A stretch of 64,000 nt of DNA from Henriciella aquimarina (GTDB lineage Bacteria; Pseudomonadota; Alphaproteobacteria; Caulobacterales; Hyphomonadaceae). The stretch covers positions 1-64,000 of the forward strand of contig NZ_NCST01000059.1 in assembly GCF_002088975.1 (NCBI RefSeq), in the 5' to 3' direction. This document shows, one piece after another, positions 7,167-16,767 of the stretch (position 1 is its first letter; the number at the start of each line of letters is the position of its first letter). The notes beneath the pieces are model-generated. The model was not told the origin of the DNA. It did not search any database and worked only from the letters and a program-made list of their open reading frames with translations. A program made the position numbers and the translations under genes.

Positions 7167-9100
7167 GCGACGATTTCGACTTCGTTCCGCGCCTCGGAAA
7201 GATCAGGTCGCAGGGCAAGGCAAAGACCCAGCTGAAGCGGCTGAAACGAGTCGTCGCGAAAGGGCGGCTCTCGACGCGCGGCCGCAGTTCTCTGCCACCT
7301 GGCGCTGTGCGTCATGCTGGGCGTGGAAAAGTACAGGCCGCCCTTGCCCGGCACTGGTCAAACCAGCGGGCCCGGCGCGTTATCGTGAAGGTCCATATTG
7401 CACGGGCGGGTCCAACCGGCGCGGCGAGTTTTGCAAAGCATGTCGCCTACATCCGCCGGGAAGGTGCCGGGCGCGACGGCGAGCGCGGCAAGCTCTATGA
7501 CCGGAGTGTCGATGAAGTGGATGCCAAAGCGTTTAATGAACGGGCTGACGAGGACCGGCGGCAGTTCCGGCTGATCGTCTCTCCGGAAGACGCAGACCAG
7601 ATGAAGAATCTAACGCAGTTCACGCGGGCGTTCATGGGCCAGGCCGAGAAGGATCTCGGCCGCCGGCTCGACTGGGTCGCGGCCAACCATCATGATACGG
7701 GTCAGCCACATGTTCATATCGTGATCCGCGGCGGGAACACGCGGAATGCTGAGCTGCTGATCGACCGCAAATACATCACGCAGGGATTTCGGGCGCGGGC
7801 GCAGGAGCTGGTAACGCTTGAGCTGGGCCAGCGGCGGCTAAGGGAAATGGCGGCTGCGAGGTCAAACGAGGCACAACGTGAGGCGCTCACGGCGATTGAT
7901 CATGACATCGCCCGTTCGCTGACCGATGGACGTTACACGCCGGAGAGTGAGCGGGGCGGACTGTCGAGATTCGATGGCGCGGTCGTTAATCGTCGTCTTC
8001 GGTTTCTCCAGACACTCGGTCTTGCGAAGCGACAGGAGGATGGTCGCTGGGCGATGCAGGAAGGTTGGCAGGATTCGCTTCGGGCTCTCGGCAGGCGCGG
8101 AGATATTATTCGATCGCTTGCCAACCTCGAGGGCCGGCAGATTGATGCGTCGCGTCTGCACGCCCTGCCCCGCCAAATGAACTTCGCTGGCGAAATCCTG
8201 GGGCGGCTTGCGGCTACCTTGCCCGGCGATGAATTGCGGAATGGTACCACCGCGCTGATCGAAGGCCTCGATGGGCGGATATGGTCCATCGAGATGACTG
8301 AGCAGGAAGCGGTTCAATTGCCGAAGCCAGGCGGGATTGTTTCTGTCGGACGGGGAGCAGTTGAGTCGAAGCCTGCGGATCGGACGATTGCTGCGATCGC
8401 CAAGCGAAACGGTGGCGTGTATTCGGAGGAGCTACATGAGGTCTCTGATCCAGCGAGTTCGCCGTCGTTCCGGCTCGCTCACAAGCGCCGCCTCGAGGCA
8501 CTGAGACGGCTTGGAGCTGCCGAAAGGAATGCGGATGGAAGTTGGTCCATCCTGGGCGACTTTGAGGAGCGCGCGTTGCAAGCCGATGCAAGAAGGCAAC
8601 GTCTCACAGTCGATGTTCGATCCTACCTGTCGATAGAAGCGCTGGTTGAGCGCCATGCGGAGACTTGGCTGGATCGGATTGACGCCCAGATGTTGGATGG
8701 AACCGCGGGGCCATTCGCGGACGAACTCAGGAAATCGTTCTACGGGCGGACGGCTTGGTTGCAGAGCAATGGATACTCGCTTGATGATACCGGACAGCTG
8801 ACACGGGAAGACGCAGAGCGTCTCAGGAGAGACGAACTCGAAAAGGCGGCGATAACGGAAAGCGCTCGCGTTGAGCTTCCCTTTGCGGATACGGAGAACT
8901 GGGATCAATTTTCAGGGACCTATTCGCGGCACGTCGAACTGGCTCAAGGCCGATTTGCTGTGATTGAAGGAAAAGAAGGCTTTGTGCTTGTTCCGGCATC
9001 CGGCCAGAAATTGAATTGGGTCGGCAGAAACGTCGAACTCAACCGTTCGCGCACTTCAACTCTATGGTCGTTAGGCAGGTCTAGGATACATGCCTCATGA
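7163..9100 (+). CDS. traI: Conjugative relaxase (VirD2/TraI type, DUF3363)
   Basis: This 645-aa relaxase nicks oriT and leads the strand into the recipient. It starts at the GTG (MSDDFDFVPRLGKIRSQG) that overlaps the traF stop; a GTG at 7127 is possible but less like the family. The N-terminal half carries the candidate catalytic tyrosine in KHVAYIRREG (about residue 96) and the HUH metal site HHDTGQPHVHIVIRG (H183, H185). The C-terminal half is the DUF3363 region, ending in a WSLGR motif. In related elements the traG coupling-protein gene follows closely; here an 8-kb cargo island intervenes. Confidence 0.92.
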   Translation: MSDDFDFVPRLGKIRSQGKAKTQLKRLKRVVAKGRLSTRGRSSLPPGAVRHAGRGKVQAALARHWSNQRARRVIVKVHIARAGPTGAASFAKHVAYIRREGAGRDGERGKLYDRSVDEVDAKAFNERADEDRRQFRLIVSPEDADQMKNLTQFTRAFMGQAEKDLGRRLDWVAANHHDTGQPHVHIVIRGGNTRNAELLIDRKYITQGFRARAQELVTLELGQRRLREMAAARSNEAQREALTAIDHDIARSLTDGRYTPESERGGLSRFDGAVVNRRLRFLQTLGLAKRQEDGRWAMQEGWQDSLRALGRRGDIIRSLANLEGRQIDASRLHALPRQMNFAGEILGRLAATLPGDELRNGTTALIEGLDGRIWSIEMTEQEAVQLPKPGGIVSVGRGAVESKPADRTIAAIAKRNGGVYSEELHEVSDPASSPSFRLAHKRRLEALRRLGAAERNADGSWSILGDFEERALQADARRQRLTVDVRSYLSIEALVERHAETWLDRIDAQMLDGTAGPFADELRKSFYGRTAWLQSNGYSLDDTGQLTREDAERLRRDELEKAAITESARVELPFADTENWDQFSGTYSRHVELAQGRFAVIEGKEGFVLVPASGQKLNWVGRNVELNRSRTSTLWSLGRSRIHAS

Positions 9101-9290
9101 TGGCGCAAAAAGTAGACCTAGACTTGAGTGAAGACTCTCCCTCTTGGTATAAAGCAAACGACCCTAAATTGATAAATTTCATAGGCGTTTGCAACGCAAG
9201 GCGCTTAAATTTAAACGCGCACTATGCTCCGTGAGTATAAGCGGAGGACTTGCCCAACACCCGCCTTAAGTCTTCTGTAAAGGAGATGCA
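9101..9290 (+). promoter_or_regulatory. AT-rich spacer at the start of the cargo island, with a palindrome
   Basis: This 190-bp spacer is markedly AT-richer than its surroundings. It contains the perfect palindrome TTAAATTTAA (9204-9213) flanked by GCGC on both sides, a plausible repressor site. The segment ends in the ribosome-binding site AAAGGAG for the next gene. Exact -35/-10 boxes are not clear. It probably carries the promoter of the cargo operon. Confidence 0.4.
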
Positions 9291-9926
9291 TTGAATTTCT
9301 CAGACGTAGACGCCCTCAAGGATATGCTCGCTCTGCTGGCACCCGGCTTCATTATCCTTATGGTTCAGGAGGCTCACAAAGTCGGGCCAAGAGACAGTCT
9401 GCAGCAAAGGCTCTTTAGCTACGCCGTCGCCTCTACTGCATACTTCGCAGCCATCGCCCCTATTGTTCGCCACGCGGGCGAGGTCCTATGCGTCCCCGTT
9501 CTTTGGGCACAGGTTGCTGAATACGCTGTATTTCCAGCTATCCTAGGCGTCATCCTGGCGGTGTGTCGGTCGAGACGGTGGCTCGACAGAATTTCGCGTT
9601 TGCTGAAATTGCCGCCGATTCACCATATTCCGACGGCCTGGGACTGGGCGTTTCCCCTGCAACGTAACGGAGTGTTCGTTATCGCGACTCTGGAGAATGG
9701 GGACCGCTTTGCAGGGCCATGGTCTCCGGCCGCTTTCGCATCTTCGACAAGCGGGGAACGCGACTTGTACATCCCAGAGGTATGGGACGCAAAGGAAGAA
9801 GGCCCATGGGAGCGGTTTGAACCAAAACGCGCCATCTTGCTCTGCGGCAAGGACATTAAGACCATCGAGTTTTTCAATGCAGGAGAAAGCAATGACGAAG
9901 AAACCACGTCCGGCACCACACCTTGA
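9291..9926 (+). CDS. DUF6338 family membrane protein
   Basis: This 211-aa protein has three hydrophobic segments near residues 13-28, 43-60 and 77-93, then a soluble C-terminal domain. That domain carries the hallmark stretch IPTAWDWAFPLQRNG, a small beta-barrel-like part (FVIATLENGDRFAGPW) and ERDLYIPEVWD, which I recognise as DUF6338. It starts with TTG at 9291, set by the ribosome-binding site AAAGGAG 6-12 bases upstream. Its 3' end overlaps the next micro-gene by 35 bases. The family has no firm function to my knowledge; as the membrane member of a nuclease/ATPase locus it might be an effector or a tether. That role is inference. Confidence 0.8.
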   Translation: MNFSDVDALKDMLALLAPGFIILMVQEAHKVGPRDSLQQRLFSYAVASTAYFAAIAPIVRHAGEVLCVPVLWAQVAEYAVFPAILGVILAVCRSRRWLDRISRLLKLPPIHHIPTAWDWAFPLQRNGVFVIATLENGDRFAGPWSPAAFASSTSGERDLYIPEVWDAKEEGPWERFEPKRAILLCGKDIKTIEFFNAGESNDEETTSGTTP

Positions 9927-10065
9927 AAAGAAGGGTTACACAGCACCGCCGCCACGACCCCATAAGGTCAATGGTGGCTATCAAGGCTCAGGTCCGACCA
10001 CCAATGAAACCAAGCCGCCATCAGGAGGCGGCGGCGGCAGTCAGTCATCTGGCAGCAAAAAGTAA
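9892..10065 (+). CDS. Gly/Pro-rich micro-protein overlapping the DUF6338 gene
   Basis: This 57-aa ORF starts MTKKPRPAPHLEKKGYTAPP and continues with GGYQGSGPT and a poly-Gly/Ser tail. A ribosome-binding site (AGGAGA) stands just before its ATG, although that ATG lies inside the DUF6338 coding sequence. It is basic and predicted to be disordered, with two GY-containing short motifs (KKGYTAPPPRP, GGYQG). The overlap implies translational coupling to DUF6338. Function unknown; it may be a small partner or inhibitor of the neighbouring proteins. Confidence 0.6.
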   Translation: MTKKPRPAPHLEKKGYTAPPPRPHKVNGGYQGSGPTTNETKPPSGGGGGSQSSGSKK

Positions 10066-10097
10066 GTACGTTGGCTTTCGATTCAGGACCAGACTAG

Positions 10098-11333
10098 TTG
10101 TTTCGCTTCGTACACACAGCTGACGTTCATCTCGACTCCCCTCTAAAGTCATTGGCTCTGCGCGACCCGGATTTGGCGGAGATGGTTGGCGTTGCTACTC
10201 GGACAGCGTTCCGCCGGGCCGTCGATTTGTGCATCAACGAGCAGGTCGATGCGTTTATCGTCGCTGGCGATCTCTATGACGGCTCGCTGCGAAGCATGAA
10301 GACGGCGAGTTACTTTGGAGAAGAAATGCGCCGGCTAACTGAGGCCGGCATTCATGCGTTTATTATTCGAGGCAATCACGACGCGGAATCCATCATCACG
10401 CGAGAATTGACCCTGCCAGAAGGTGTGCATGTCTTCTCGAAAGCAGATAAGCCGGTCATTCTGAAAGACGGCGCGGTCGCGGTTCATGGCGTCAGCTTTG
10501 AGGAGCCACACGCGCCAAATTCGCTGCTTTCTAGGTATCAGCCCGGGACACCCGGCGTTATTGATATCGGTGCGATGCACACCAGCCTGGATGGATCACC
10601 GAACCATGACGTTTATGCGCCGTGCTCGACCGCCGATCTCGCAGCTCATGGGTACACTTATTGGGCGCTTGGTCATATCCACAAGCGGAAAGTAACCATC
10701 CATGACGACTGCACTATCGTAATGCCCGGTATTCCTCAGGGCAGGCACATGAACGAAGACGGTGTTAAATCCATAAGCCTGACGACGATTGCTGAGACCG
10801 GGAAATGTACAGTTGAAGAAAGATACGTCGCGCCCGTTCGTTTCGAGCGGCAGTCGCTTGATGTGTCGCAAATTGGCGATTGGCGCGAGCTGCTTGAGCT
10901 CTCGAACGACGCCTTCAACAAATTGCGAAGCGGTCCTGCCGCAGACCAAGAAGTCATTGTGCGGTTGACCTGTATCGGTGACGGCGGTTTCGCGCGCAAG
11001 ATGCGTCACGACCGCGAAAGGCTGGAAGAGGAACTACGGTCAGCCGCTTCACGCGTAGGGCACGTTCATTTGGAACAGGTCACTTTTGACGTTGCCGCTT
11101 CACAAGCGGTGAAGGACAACCGAGTTTCTGAACTTTCTGCTATCGTCCAAGGCGGTCAAATAGACCGTGATCAGATCGCGTTGCGACTGGAGGACGACGT
11201 ACAGCAATTGATCCAGAAACTGCCGGGGGAGCTTCGCTCGCGGTTCGATCCGGCAGAGAATAAAGGGATAGTCCAAGACCTTTCTGAAGAGGGCGTTTTA
11301 GACCTGCTGGCGCAAATAGAGGGAGATGGCTGA
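10098..11333 (+). CDS. Mre11/SbcD-like metallophosphoesterase nuclease (YhaO type)
   Basis: This 411-aa protein carries every metal-ligand motif of the Mre11/SbcD family: HTADVHLDSPL (start), VAGDLYDG, RGNHDAES, MHTSL and YWALGHIHKR. A C-terminal capping/ATPase-binding region follows. The start is TTG at 10098; no closer ATG would preserve the first motif HTADVH. Such nucleases cut DNA ends or hairpins in a complex with a Rad50/SbcC-type ATPase. The next gene, three bases downstream, is exactly such an ATPase (YhaN type). The pair resembles yhaO-yhaN, and here it is mobile cargo rather than a chromosomal repair locus. Confidence 0.88.
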   Translation: MFRFVHTADVHLDSPLKSLALRDPDLAEMVGVATRTAFRRAVDLCINEQVDAFIVAGDLYDGSLRSMKTASYFGEEMRRLTEAGIHAFIIRGNHDAESIITRELTLPEGVHVFSKADKPVILKDGAVAVHGVSFEEPHAPNSLLSRYQPGTPGVIDIGAMHTSLDGSPNHDVYAPCSTADLAAHGYTYWALGHIHKRKVTIHDDCTIVMPGIPQGRHMNEDGVKSISLTTIAETGKCTVEERYVAPVRFERQSLDVSQIGDWRELLELSNDAFNKLRSGPAADQEVIVRLTCIGDGGFARKMRHDRERLEEELRSAASRVGHVHLEQVTFDVAASQAVKDNRVSELSAIVQGGQIDRDQIALRLEDDVQQLIQKLPGELRSRFDPAENKGIVQDLSEEGVLDLLAQIEGDG

Positions 11334-11336
11334 GAT

Positions 11337-14300
11337 ATGCGCTTCAGCGCTCTTCATCTGACTCGGTTTGGGTGCTTTACGAACGAGTCGATCGATTTCG
11401 GGAGCACCAGCGAGGCGCCGGATTTTCACATCGTCTATGGAGACAATGAAGCCGGGAAGTCTACTCTTCGCAATGCCATCACAAGCTTTTTGTACGGCAT
11501 CCCCGCCCGCACAGAGTACGACTTTATCCACGACTACAAAGCGCTTCAAATTGGAGCCGAACTCGACACGGGCGCCGGTCCTCTTTCGGCCGTTCGGGTT
11601 AAGGCGAACCGAGACGCTCTGCGCTCGCCCGAAGGCGCCGTCTTATCAGAAGACATTCTGAGGCGGGAGATGCTGGCCCTAACCGAGACGGACTTTATCA
11701 ATCTGTTCTCACTTGACTTGCAGTCCCTCTTGGACGGCGGGGCGGATATTCTGCAGGCAAAAGGCGATCTTGGGGCTTTGTTGTTCGCCGGCGCCTCCGG
11801 ACTTTCCTCCGTCACTTCGACACTGGACCGCGCCCGCGAGAAAGCGAGCGAGTTCTTCAAGCCAAGAGCTACGTCCACTGCGTTGGCCCAATCGCTAAAA
11901 CGGCTCAAGGAAATTGATGGGGAACTGAAAACACTCGACGTTCACGCACCGGAGTATCGGCGCATGAAGCGAAAGGTGGACGAAGCGAAGCGCGCCTACG
12001 AAACCGCTGCTGACGAACAAAAGCAACGGCGCGCCGCATATGAGAAAGACAAAGCGGTTTTGCAGGCGATTGAGCCCTGGCGCGAACTTCGGGAGCGCCA
12101 AGACCGCTTGGAGGCATTTGGTCCGCTTCCTCCGGCCGACGATGAAGCACTTGAGCGCGCACGCCAGCTACAAGCCGAACTGAAGGCGTTGAACGATGCC
12201 AAAGATGCGCTGGAGGCGCGCCTAAAGCGTACAGAGGACGAGCTAGACGATCTGAAGCCGCCACCTCATCAGGACAAGTTGGTAAACGGACTCGAAGCGC
12301 TGATCGCCGACGATCATGAGGCGCGCGCCCGCACAGCAGCACTCGATTTGCCGAGCCGCCATGATGAGTTGGAAGCGCTTGGACGGGACGTGAACAGCCA
12401 TCTTGCACGGCTTGGTGAGCAAGAAGACTCCGAGCCAGAAGCCCTGCTCGTATCCAAAACCGACGCCGCCAATATAAGGGCGCTTGCTGAAACTGGTGAA
12501 AAACTCTCAGCGGCGTATGAGCAGGCCGTTGCTGAGCAGGACAAGGCTATATCTGATCTCGCTGTCGCGAAGGATGAACTCTCTGCGCTGACTGAACCTG
12601 TTGATATCGCACCTTTGGATGATGCGATCACCTCTTATCGGCCCGACCTCGATGCTGTCAGACTCGAGGATCTGGAAACCGAAGTTGAGGCTTCGAAAAG
12701 AAGTCTTGACCGCGCGTTACTAAGCCTGGCGCCTTGGAGTGGTACGCCTGAAGAACTAGAATCCTTGACGCCTCCGTCCGCGTCTGAACTCGAAGACATC
12801 CATAGCCGGTATGACAAAGTAGCAACTGCTCTAGAACGACTTCAGTCTGACCGCCGCAACCTCAACCGGAGCATCGAAAACGAAACGGCGCAACTCGATG
12901 AAATGAATTCCGATCCAGAAATCGTTTCAGACGATACGGCTGGCAAGCTGCTGAAAGCGCGGGACGATCTTTGGACCGATCATCGCCGCGCTATAGATCA
13001 GGGCGTCGTCAATCAAATTAAGCTCAGCGCCACCGCCTTTGAAACCGCCATGCGCGAAATCGATGTCGCCGTCACAAAACGTATCGCGCATGCGTCCAGG
13101 ATCGGGCAAGTCAAAGAACGCCGGCTCAAACAATTAGGCGCGATCGCTGAACGTGAGGCTATCGACAAAGCGATTGAAGAAACCATCGAGAGACTGACCG
13201 GATTGGATCACGAGCTTTCGCGTCTCGCCGGAACCGCGGGTCTGCCAGCGTCGACTAGCGCCTCAACCATCAAAGCGTGGCGCGGAGCGTGGGGAATCGC
13301 ACAAGAGGCATTGAACACATATCAGGATCGGCGCGCCTCATTCAAGAAGAGGCAAGAGCGCTTCACGGCTGCCGCTTCCGCGCTCAGGCAAGAGTTGAAG
13401 TCTGTTGGCGTGGAGGATTCTGGATCAGACGAAACGGTTCTGGCCACGGCCCTTAGAACACTACATGATCTGCGCAATAGCGCCGAAGCCTATAGGATTG
13501 CAAAGGCCGAATACGACACGTTGGCGAGACAGCAACGTCAGCGCGCCGATGCGGTCGAAAAGGCAAAGACGAATACTGAAGAATGGGAAAAGGAGTGGAA
13601 TCGCGCACTCAAGGAACTTTCGTTCGCGCTAGGTCGTCCGGCCGCGATCAAGGCGAGGCTGGACGATCTGGCCAGTCTTGCCGGCGCTCTGGATGAAAGA
13701 AAAAGATTAGCGCGCCGTATTGCACTTATGGAAGCGAGTGAAACAACCTTCGCTGATGCCGTCGTCCAGCTTTCCTTAGATACCGGGATTGGAGATTCAA
13801 ACGCGCCTCATTTCGATTTGCTAGGCACCCTGAAGTCTGAATTGAGAAGTCTGGACGCAAGGACTGCACAGAGACTGAAGCTTTCCGAGCAGATCGATCA
13901 GAACAAGGGAGAATTGGAAGAAACGGTTCGCAAACTCGCCGCGGTAGACAAAGAGGCGATCGCGCTTTGCGAGCGATCGAACGCGGAGGACATCGCCCAC
14001 TGCATCAAGACACTCAATTCAGCGAGCGCGGCGAGAACGCTTTCTGACGAGATTGGTGACCGCCGCCGGCGACTGTCTAATCTCCTCGCCACCGAAGCCG
14101 AAATCGAATGGTCGCAGATGCTGGCGCCGCTGCTGGACTCGATGGATGCGTTGGCACGCGCAGAAGCTGAGCTGAAGGTCGATCAGGCGCAAATTGAAAT
14201 TGAAGAGAGCCGCGTGCGGGAGCTTTACGCTGAGTGGAAAGACGCCGAGCGGGCGCAGGAAGCCGTCAACGAAGATGAATCGGCGGCGCAACTTCAGCAG

Positions 14301-14852
14301 GAGCGGACGACTCTCCTTGCAGAGATCGAACAAGGCGCTCGTCGCTATATCAGCTTAAAAGCAGGCGCTTTGATTGTAGACGAAGCGGTTCGGCTTTTCA
14401 GAGATCAGCACAGGGGCGCCATGTTGAAGTCCGCCAGTGATGCGTTTTCAAAGATAACCCGTGGGAGGTATCCGAGACTGGTCACGGTAAGTGCGGACGA
14501 CCGCGAGACGCTGGTCGCTGAACGCGATGACAAGACAACGCTTTCAGCGGACAAGCTGTCCACGGGCACGCGGGCACAGCTCTATCTCGCCCTCAGAATC
14601 GCAGGTCACGCCGAATATGCGAAGTCTCAGACGCCGCTACCATTCATTGCGGACGATATCCTCGAAGCGTTCGATAATCACCGCGCAAAGGAAACACTGA
14701 CGCTCTTGTCCAGCATGGCGGAGTCAGGTCAGGTCATTTACCTCACGCATCATGAGCATCTGGTCGATATGGCCCGCACCGTCGCGTCTGATCGCTGCAA
14801 GATCCACAGATTGAACTCGAAGGCCACCGGTGAAGCGTTGGCGACCGAGTAA
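11337..14852 (+). CDS. SMC/Rad50-like AAA ATPase (YhaN type)
   Basis: This 1171-aa protein has an ABC-ATPase head split by long coiled coils. Walker A is GDNEAGKST (residues 35-43). The C-terminal head has the signature-like LSTGTRAQLYLALRIA, Walker B FIADDILEAFD and the His switch LTHHEHL. Between them, about 900 residues are heptad-rich coiled coil with many charged residues; I see no zinc-hook CxxC. It begins MRFSALHLTRFGCF, the family's usual first strand, and follows the nuclease gene by 3 bases. The two should form an Mre11-Rad50-like DNA sensor/nuclease. In this position on an ICE a defensive role is inferred. Confidence 0.88.
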   Translation: MRFSALHLTRFGCFTNESIDFGSTSEAPDFHIVYGDNEAGKSTLRNAITSFLYGIPARTEYDFIHDYKALQIGAELDTGAGPLSAVRVKANRDALRSPEGAVLSEDILRREMLALTETDFINLFSLDLQSLLDGGADILQAKGDLGALLFAGASGLSSVTSTLDRAREKASEFFKPRATSTALAQSLKRLKEIDGELKTLDVHAPEYRRMKRKVDEAKRAYETAADEQKQRRAAYEKDKAVLQAIEPWRELRERQDRLEAFGPLPPADDEALERARQLQAELKALNDAKDALEARLKRTEDELDDLKPPPHQDKLVNGLEALIADDHEARARTAALDLPSRHDELEALGRDVNSHLARLGEQEDSEPEALLVSKTDAANIRALAETGEKLSAAYEQAVAEQDKAISDLAVAKDELSALTEPVDIAPLDDAITSYRPDLDAVRLEDLETEVEASKRSLDRALLSLAPWSGTPEELESLTPPSASELEDIHSRYDKVATALERLQSDRRNLNRSIENETAQLDEMNSDPEIVSDDTAGKLLKARDDLWTDHRRAIDQGVVNQIKLSATAFETAMREIDVAVTKRIAHASRIGQVKERRLKQLGAIAEREAIDKAIEETIERLTGLDHELSRLAGTAGLPASTSASTIKAWRGAWGIAQEALNTYQDRRASFKKRQERFTAAASALRQELKSVGVEDSGSDETVLATALRTLHDLRNSAEAYRIAKAEYDTLARQQRQRADAVEKAKTNTEEWEKEWNRALKELSFALGRPAAIKARLDDLASLAGALDERKRLARRIALMEASETTFADAVVQLSLDTGIGDSNAPHFDLLGTLKSELRSLDARTAQRLKLSEQIDQNKGELEETVRKLAAVDKEAIALCERSNAEDIAHCIKTLNSASAARTLSDEIGDRRRRLSNLLATEAEIEWSQMLAPLLDSMDALARAEAELKVDQAQIEIEESRVRELYAEWKDAERAQEAVNEDESAAQLQQERTTLLAEIEQGARRYISLKAGALIVDEAVRLFRDQHRGAMLKSASDAFSKITRGRYPRLVTVSADDRETLVAERDDKTTLSADKLSTGTRAQLYLALRIAGHAEYAKSQTPLPFIADDILEAFDNHRAKETLTLLSSMAESGQVIYLTHHEHLVDMARTVASDRCKIHRLNSKATGEALATE

Positions 14853-14874
14853 CGCCCAGCACTCTAACACGGCC

Positions 14875-16767
14875 TTACCAGGAGTCGTCGCATAGTCTCG
14901 ACGTGACTGCGTCCAGCTTGCCGAGTGTCCAGCCTCGATCTGCCGCAACGCACATGAGCTCGTACAGGAACAGCGAGTTCTTGTTCAGCTTGGCGACACC
15001 GCCGCAGAGTGCGCGCGCCTCTGTTTTTGCAGACTCCAATTCCCCATCAGCAACGTCGGAGAAAATCGATCCCTGGATATCGTTGTGCCAAACGGCCATT
15101 TTCGACCCAACGAAATCAGTATCGGGGAAATCAGATAGTCCGTCTTCGCCCGCCCATTTGAACAGGGCGTTGTTTAAGGCCTTATGGTCTTCGCGAGCGC
15201 CTTCCTTGCAGTTGCTGTCCCCATCGAACATCAGGAAAGTAGGGATTTCCATCGCCTCTGCTAACAGGCAGCACCGCAGTAGGTCCGACTTCCCATTGAC
15301 CGGCACGATCGAAACGCCGCGTCGGCGAAACTCCTTTTCGAGCCCGGTTGCATAAATCCACGTTGTGAGGACGACCTGATCTTCGATGCCTTCAACGAGG
15401 ACAAGCTTGTCTGTGAAAAGCATCTCACTCAGCGCTGGTTGTAACGTTGTGTCGAGACGCGCCCGCAGACCCTTGGGAGGCTGCGGGGCCTTTCCCACTA
15501 TCTCCGCTTCGCGATCCGCCAGTTGCTGGTAGACGGCGGCGCAGCTGTAGGCTTGGTCAGCCACGTTTCGTCGGATCGCCCGGACGTTTTCGAAGCCACG
15601 ACCAGAGACGAAGTATGGGCTATGCGTCGCCGCCAAGACCTGTGCGTTGCCATCCGAGAGCTGCTGTAGGACCTGGGCGAGGTGTTTCGCCTGAGGCGGA
15701 TGCTGATAAAGTTCAGGCTCTTCAATCCCCAGGACGAGCGTTGAAATGTTCTTGTCTCCGAGCGTCGCCAGCTCCTGCAAGAGGCTGATAAGATAAGAGC
15801 GCTGCAGGCCATGACCGATGCGCGCCAAGCTGCCTTCGAAGCCTTGCTCGCCCGTTTTCAGGCGTGCGGCCGGCTCTTCGATTTTGAACTTTGCAGGATC
15901 CTGATACCAGGCGATTGAGACCGTGGCGCGCGGATTGCCCCAGTCTTGCAGGCGTTCTTGCAGGGACGAGGACAGCTCGCTCAGAGCGCCATTCTCCGCT
16001 TCGATCAGTTCTTGGTATTGGGCCAAAGTCGAATTTCGTAAATCCTGAATCTGATCGCCGAAATCGACTTTGGACCGGACCGCTCGATCAAGCAGCTTGG
16101 AGAAGGCGGTGTTCTTGCTCTCCAATTCCTCAGTCGCCGCGTCTTTCACGGCGGGCACGTAGACCCATTGAATGTGTTTCTCCAGAAGATTAGCGCCTTT
16201 GGAAAAGCCGTAGAATTGCGACTCGCTCTCCAGCTCTTCGCAGAGGTCGGGATGGCTTTGTTCAAAACTGTTCAGCGCTTCCTGCCCGGCCGCCGCACTC
16301 GACCATTTCGGCAGTTCGGTGAATGAGCCTTGGAGGTCTTCATAAACCGCCTTCTTGTCTTTCGCGCTTTGGGCTTCGAAGAATGGCCTGAACTTTCCGA
16401 TCCCCATACGCGATCCGTACTGCCGAATGCCGGCGCCGCTTTCCGAGAATTCGGCACGCGCTGTAACGATCAGCTTATTGCCGCGCACATAGTGCTTAAA
16501 ATCTTCCCGGGCTTCGTCGGAAAGATCGACAAACGTGACCTTGATTTCGATCGGTTCGGACGTGTCCTTTTGAAAGAAGTCTTCATCTGCCAGATTCCTG
16601 ACGTCGGTCGCGTTTCCATCCTGATAGCCGAAAAAGACGTTCAGCGCGGCCAAAACTGTGGACTTACCAACGCCATTGGCCCCGACCAAGCAGGTATAGT
16701 CGTCAAAATGGATCGTGCAGTCTTTGAACGCGCGAAAGTTTTTGATGCTGACACTTTCAATTCTCAT
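14875..16767 (-). CDS. OLD-family ATP-dependent endonuclease (AAA-TOPRIM)
   Basis: This 630-aa OLD-family protein is convergent with the YhaN-type gene, only 22 bases away. The N-terminal ATPase starts MRIESVSIKNFRAF, has Walker A GANGVGKST (29-37), an ABC-like signature region, Walker B LVLGIEEPELYQHP and the His switch AATHSPYF. The C-terminal TOPRIM nuclease has LVLVEGIEDQVVL (catalytic Glu) and FLMFDGDSN (DxD-like metal site). OLD proteins are DNA nucleases; relatives act in phage exclusion (P2 Old) and in Gabija, but no UvrD-like helicase partner is present, so this is a class of OLD without that partner. Confidence 0.88.
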   Translation of the reverse strand: MRIESVSIKNFRAFKDCTIHFDDYTCLVGANGVGKSTVLAALNVFFGYQDGNATDVRNLADEDFFQKDTSEPIEIKVTFVDLSDEAREDFKHYVRGNKLIVTARAEFSESGAGIRQYGSRMGIGKFRPFFEAQSAKDKKAVYEDLQGSFTELPKWSSAAAGQEALNSFEQSHPDLCEELESESQFYGFSKGANLLEKHIQWVYVPAVKDAATEELESKNTAFSKLLDRAVRSKVDFGDQIQDLRNSTLAQYQELIEAENGALSELSSSLQERLQDWGNPRATVSIAWYQDPAKFKIEEPAARLKTGEQGFEGSLARIGHGLQRSYLISLLQELATLGDKNISTLVLGIEEPELYQHPPQAKHLAQVLQQLSDGNAQVLAATHSPYFVSGRGFENVRAIRRNVADQAYSCAAVYQQLADREAEIVGKAPQPPKGLRARLDTTLQPALSEMLFTDKLVLVEGIEDQVVLTTWIYATGLEKEFRRRGVSIVPVNGKSDLLRCCLLAEAMEIPTFLMFDGDSNCKEGAREDHKALNNALFKWAGEDGLSDFPDTDFVGSKMAVWHNDIQGSIFSDVADGELESAKTEARALCGGVAKLNKNSLFLYELMCVAADRGWTLGKLDAVTSRLCDDSW

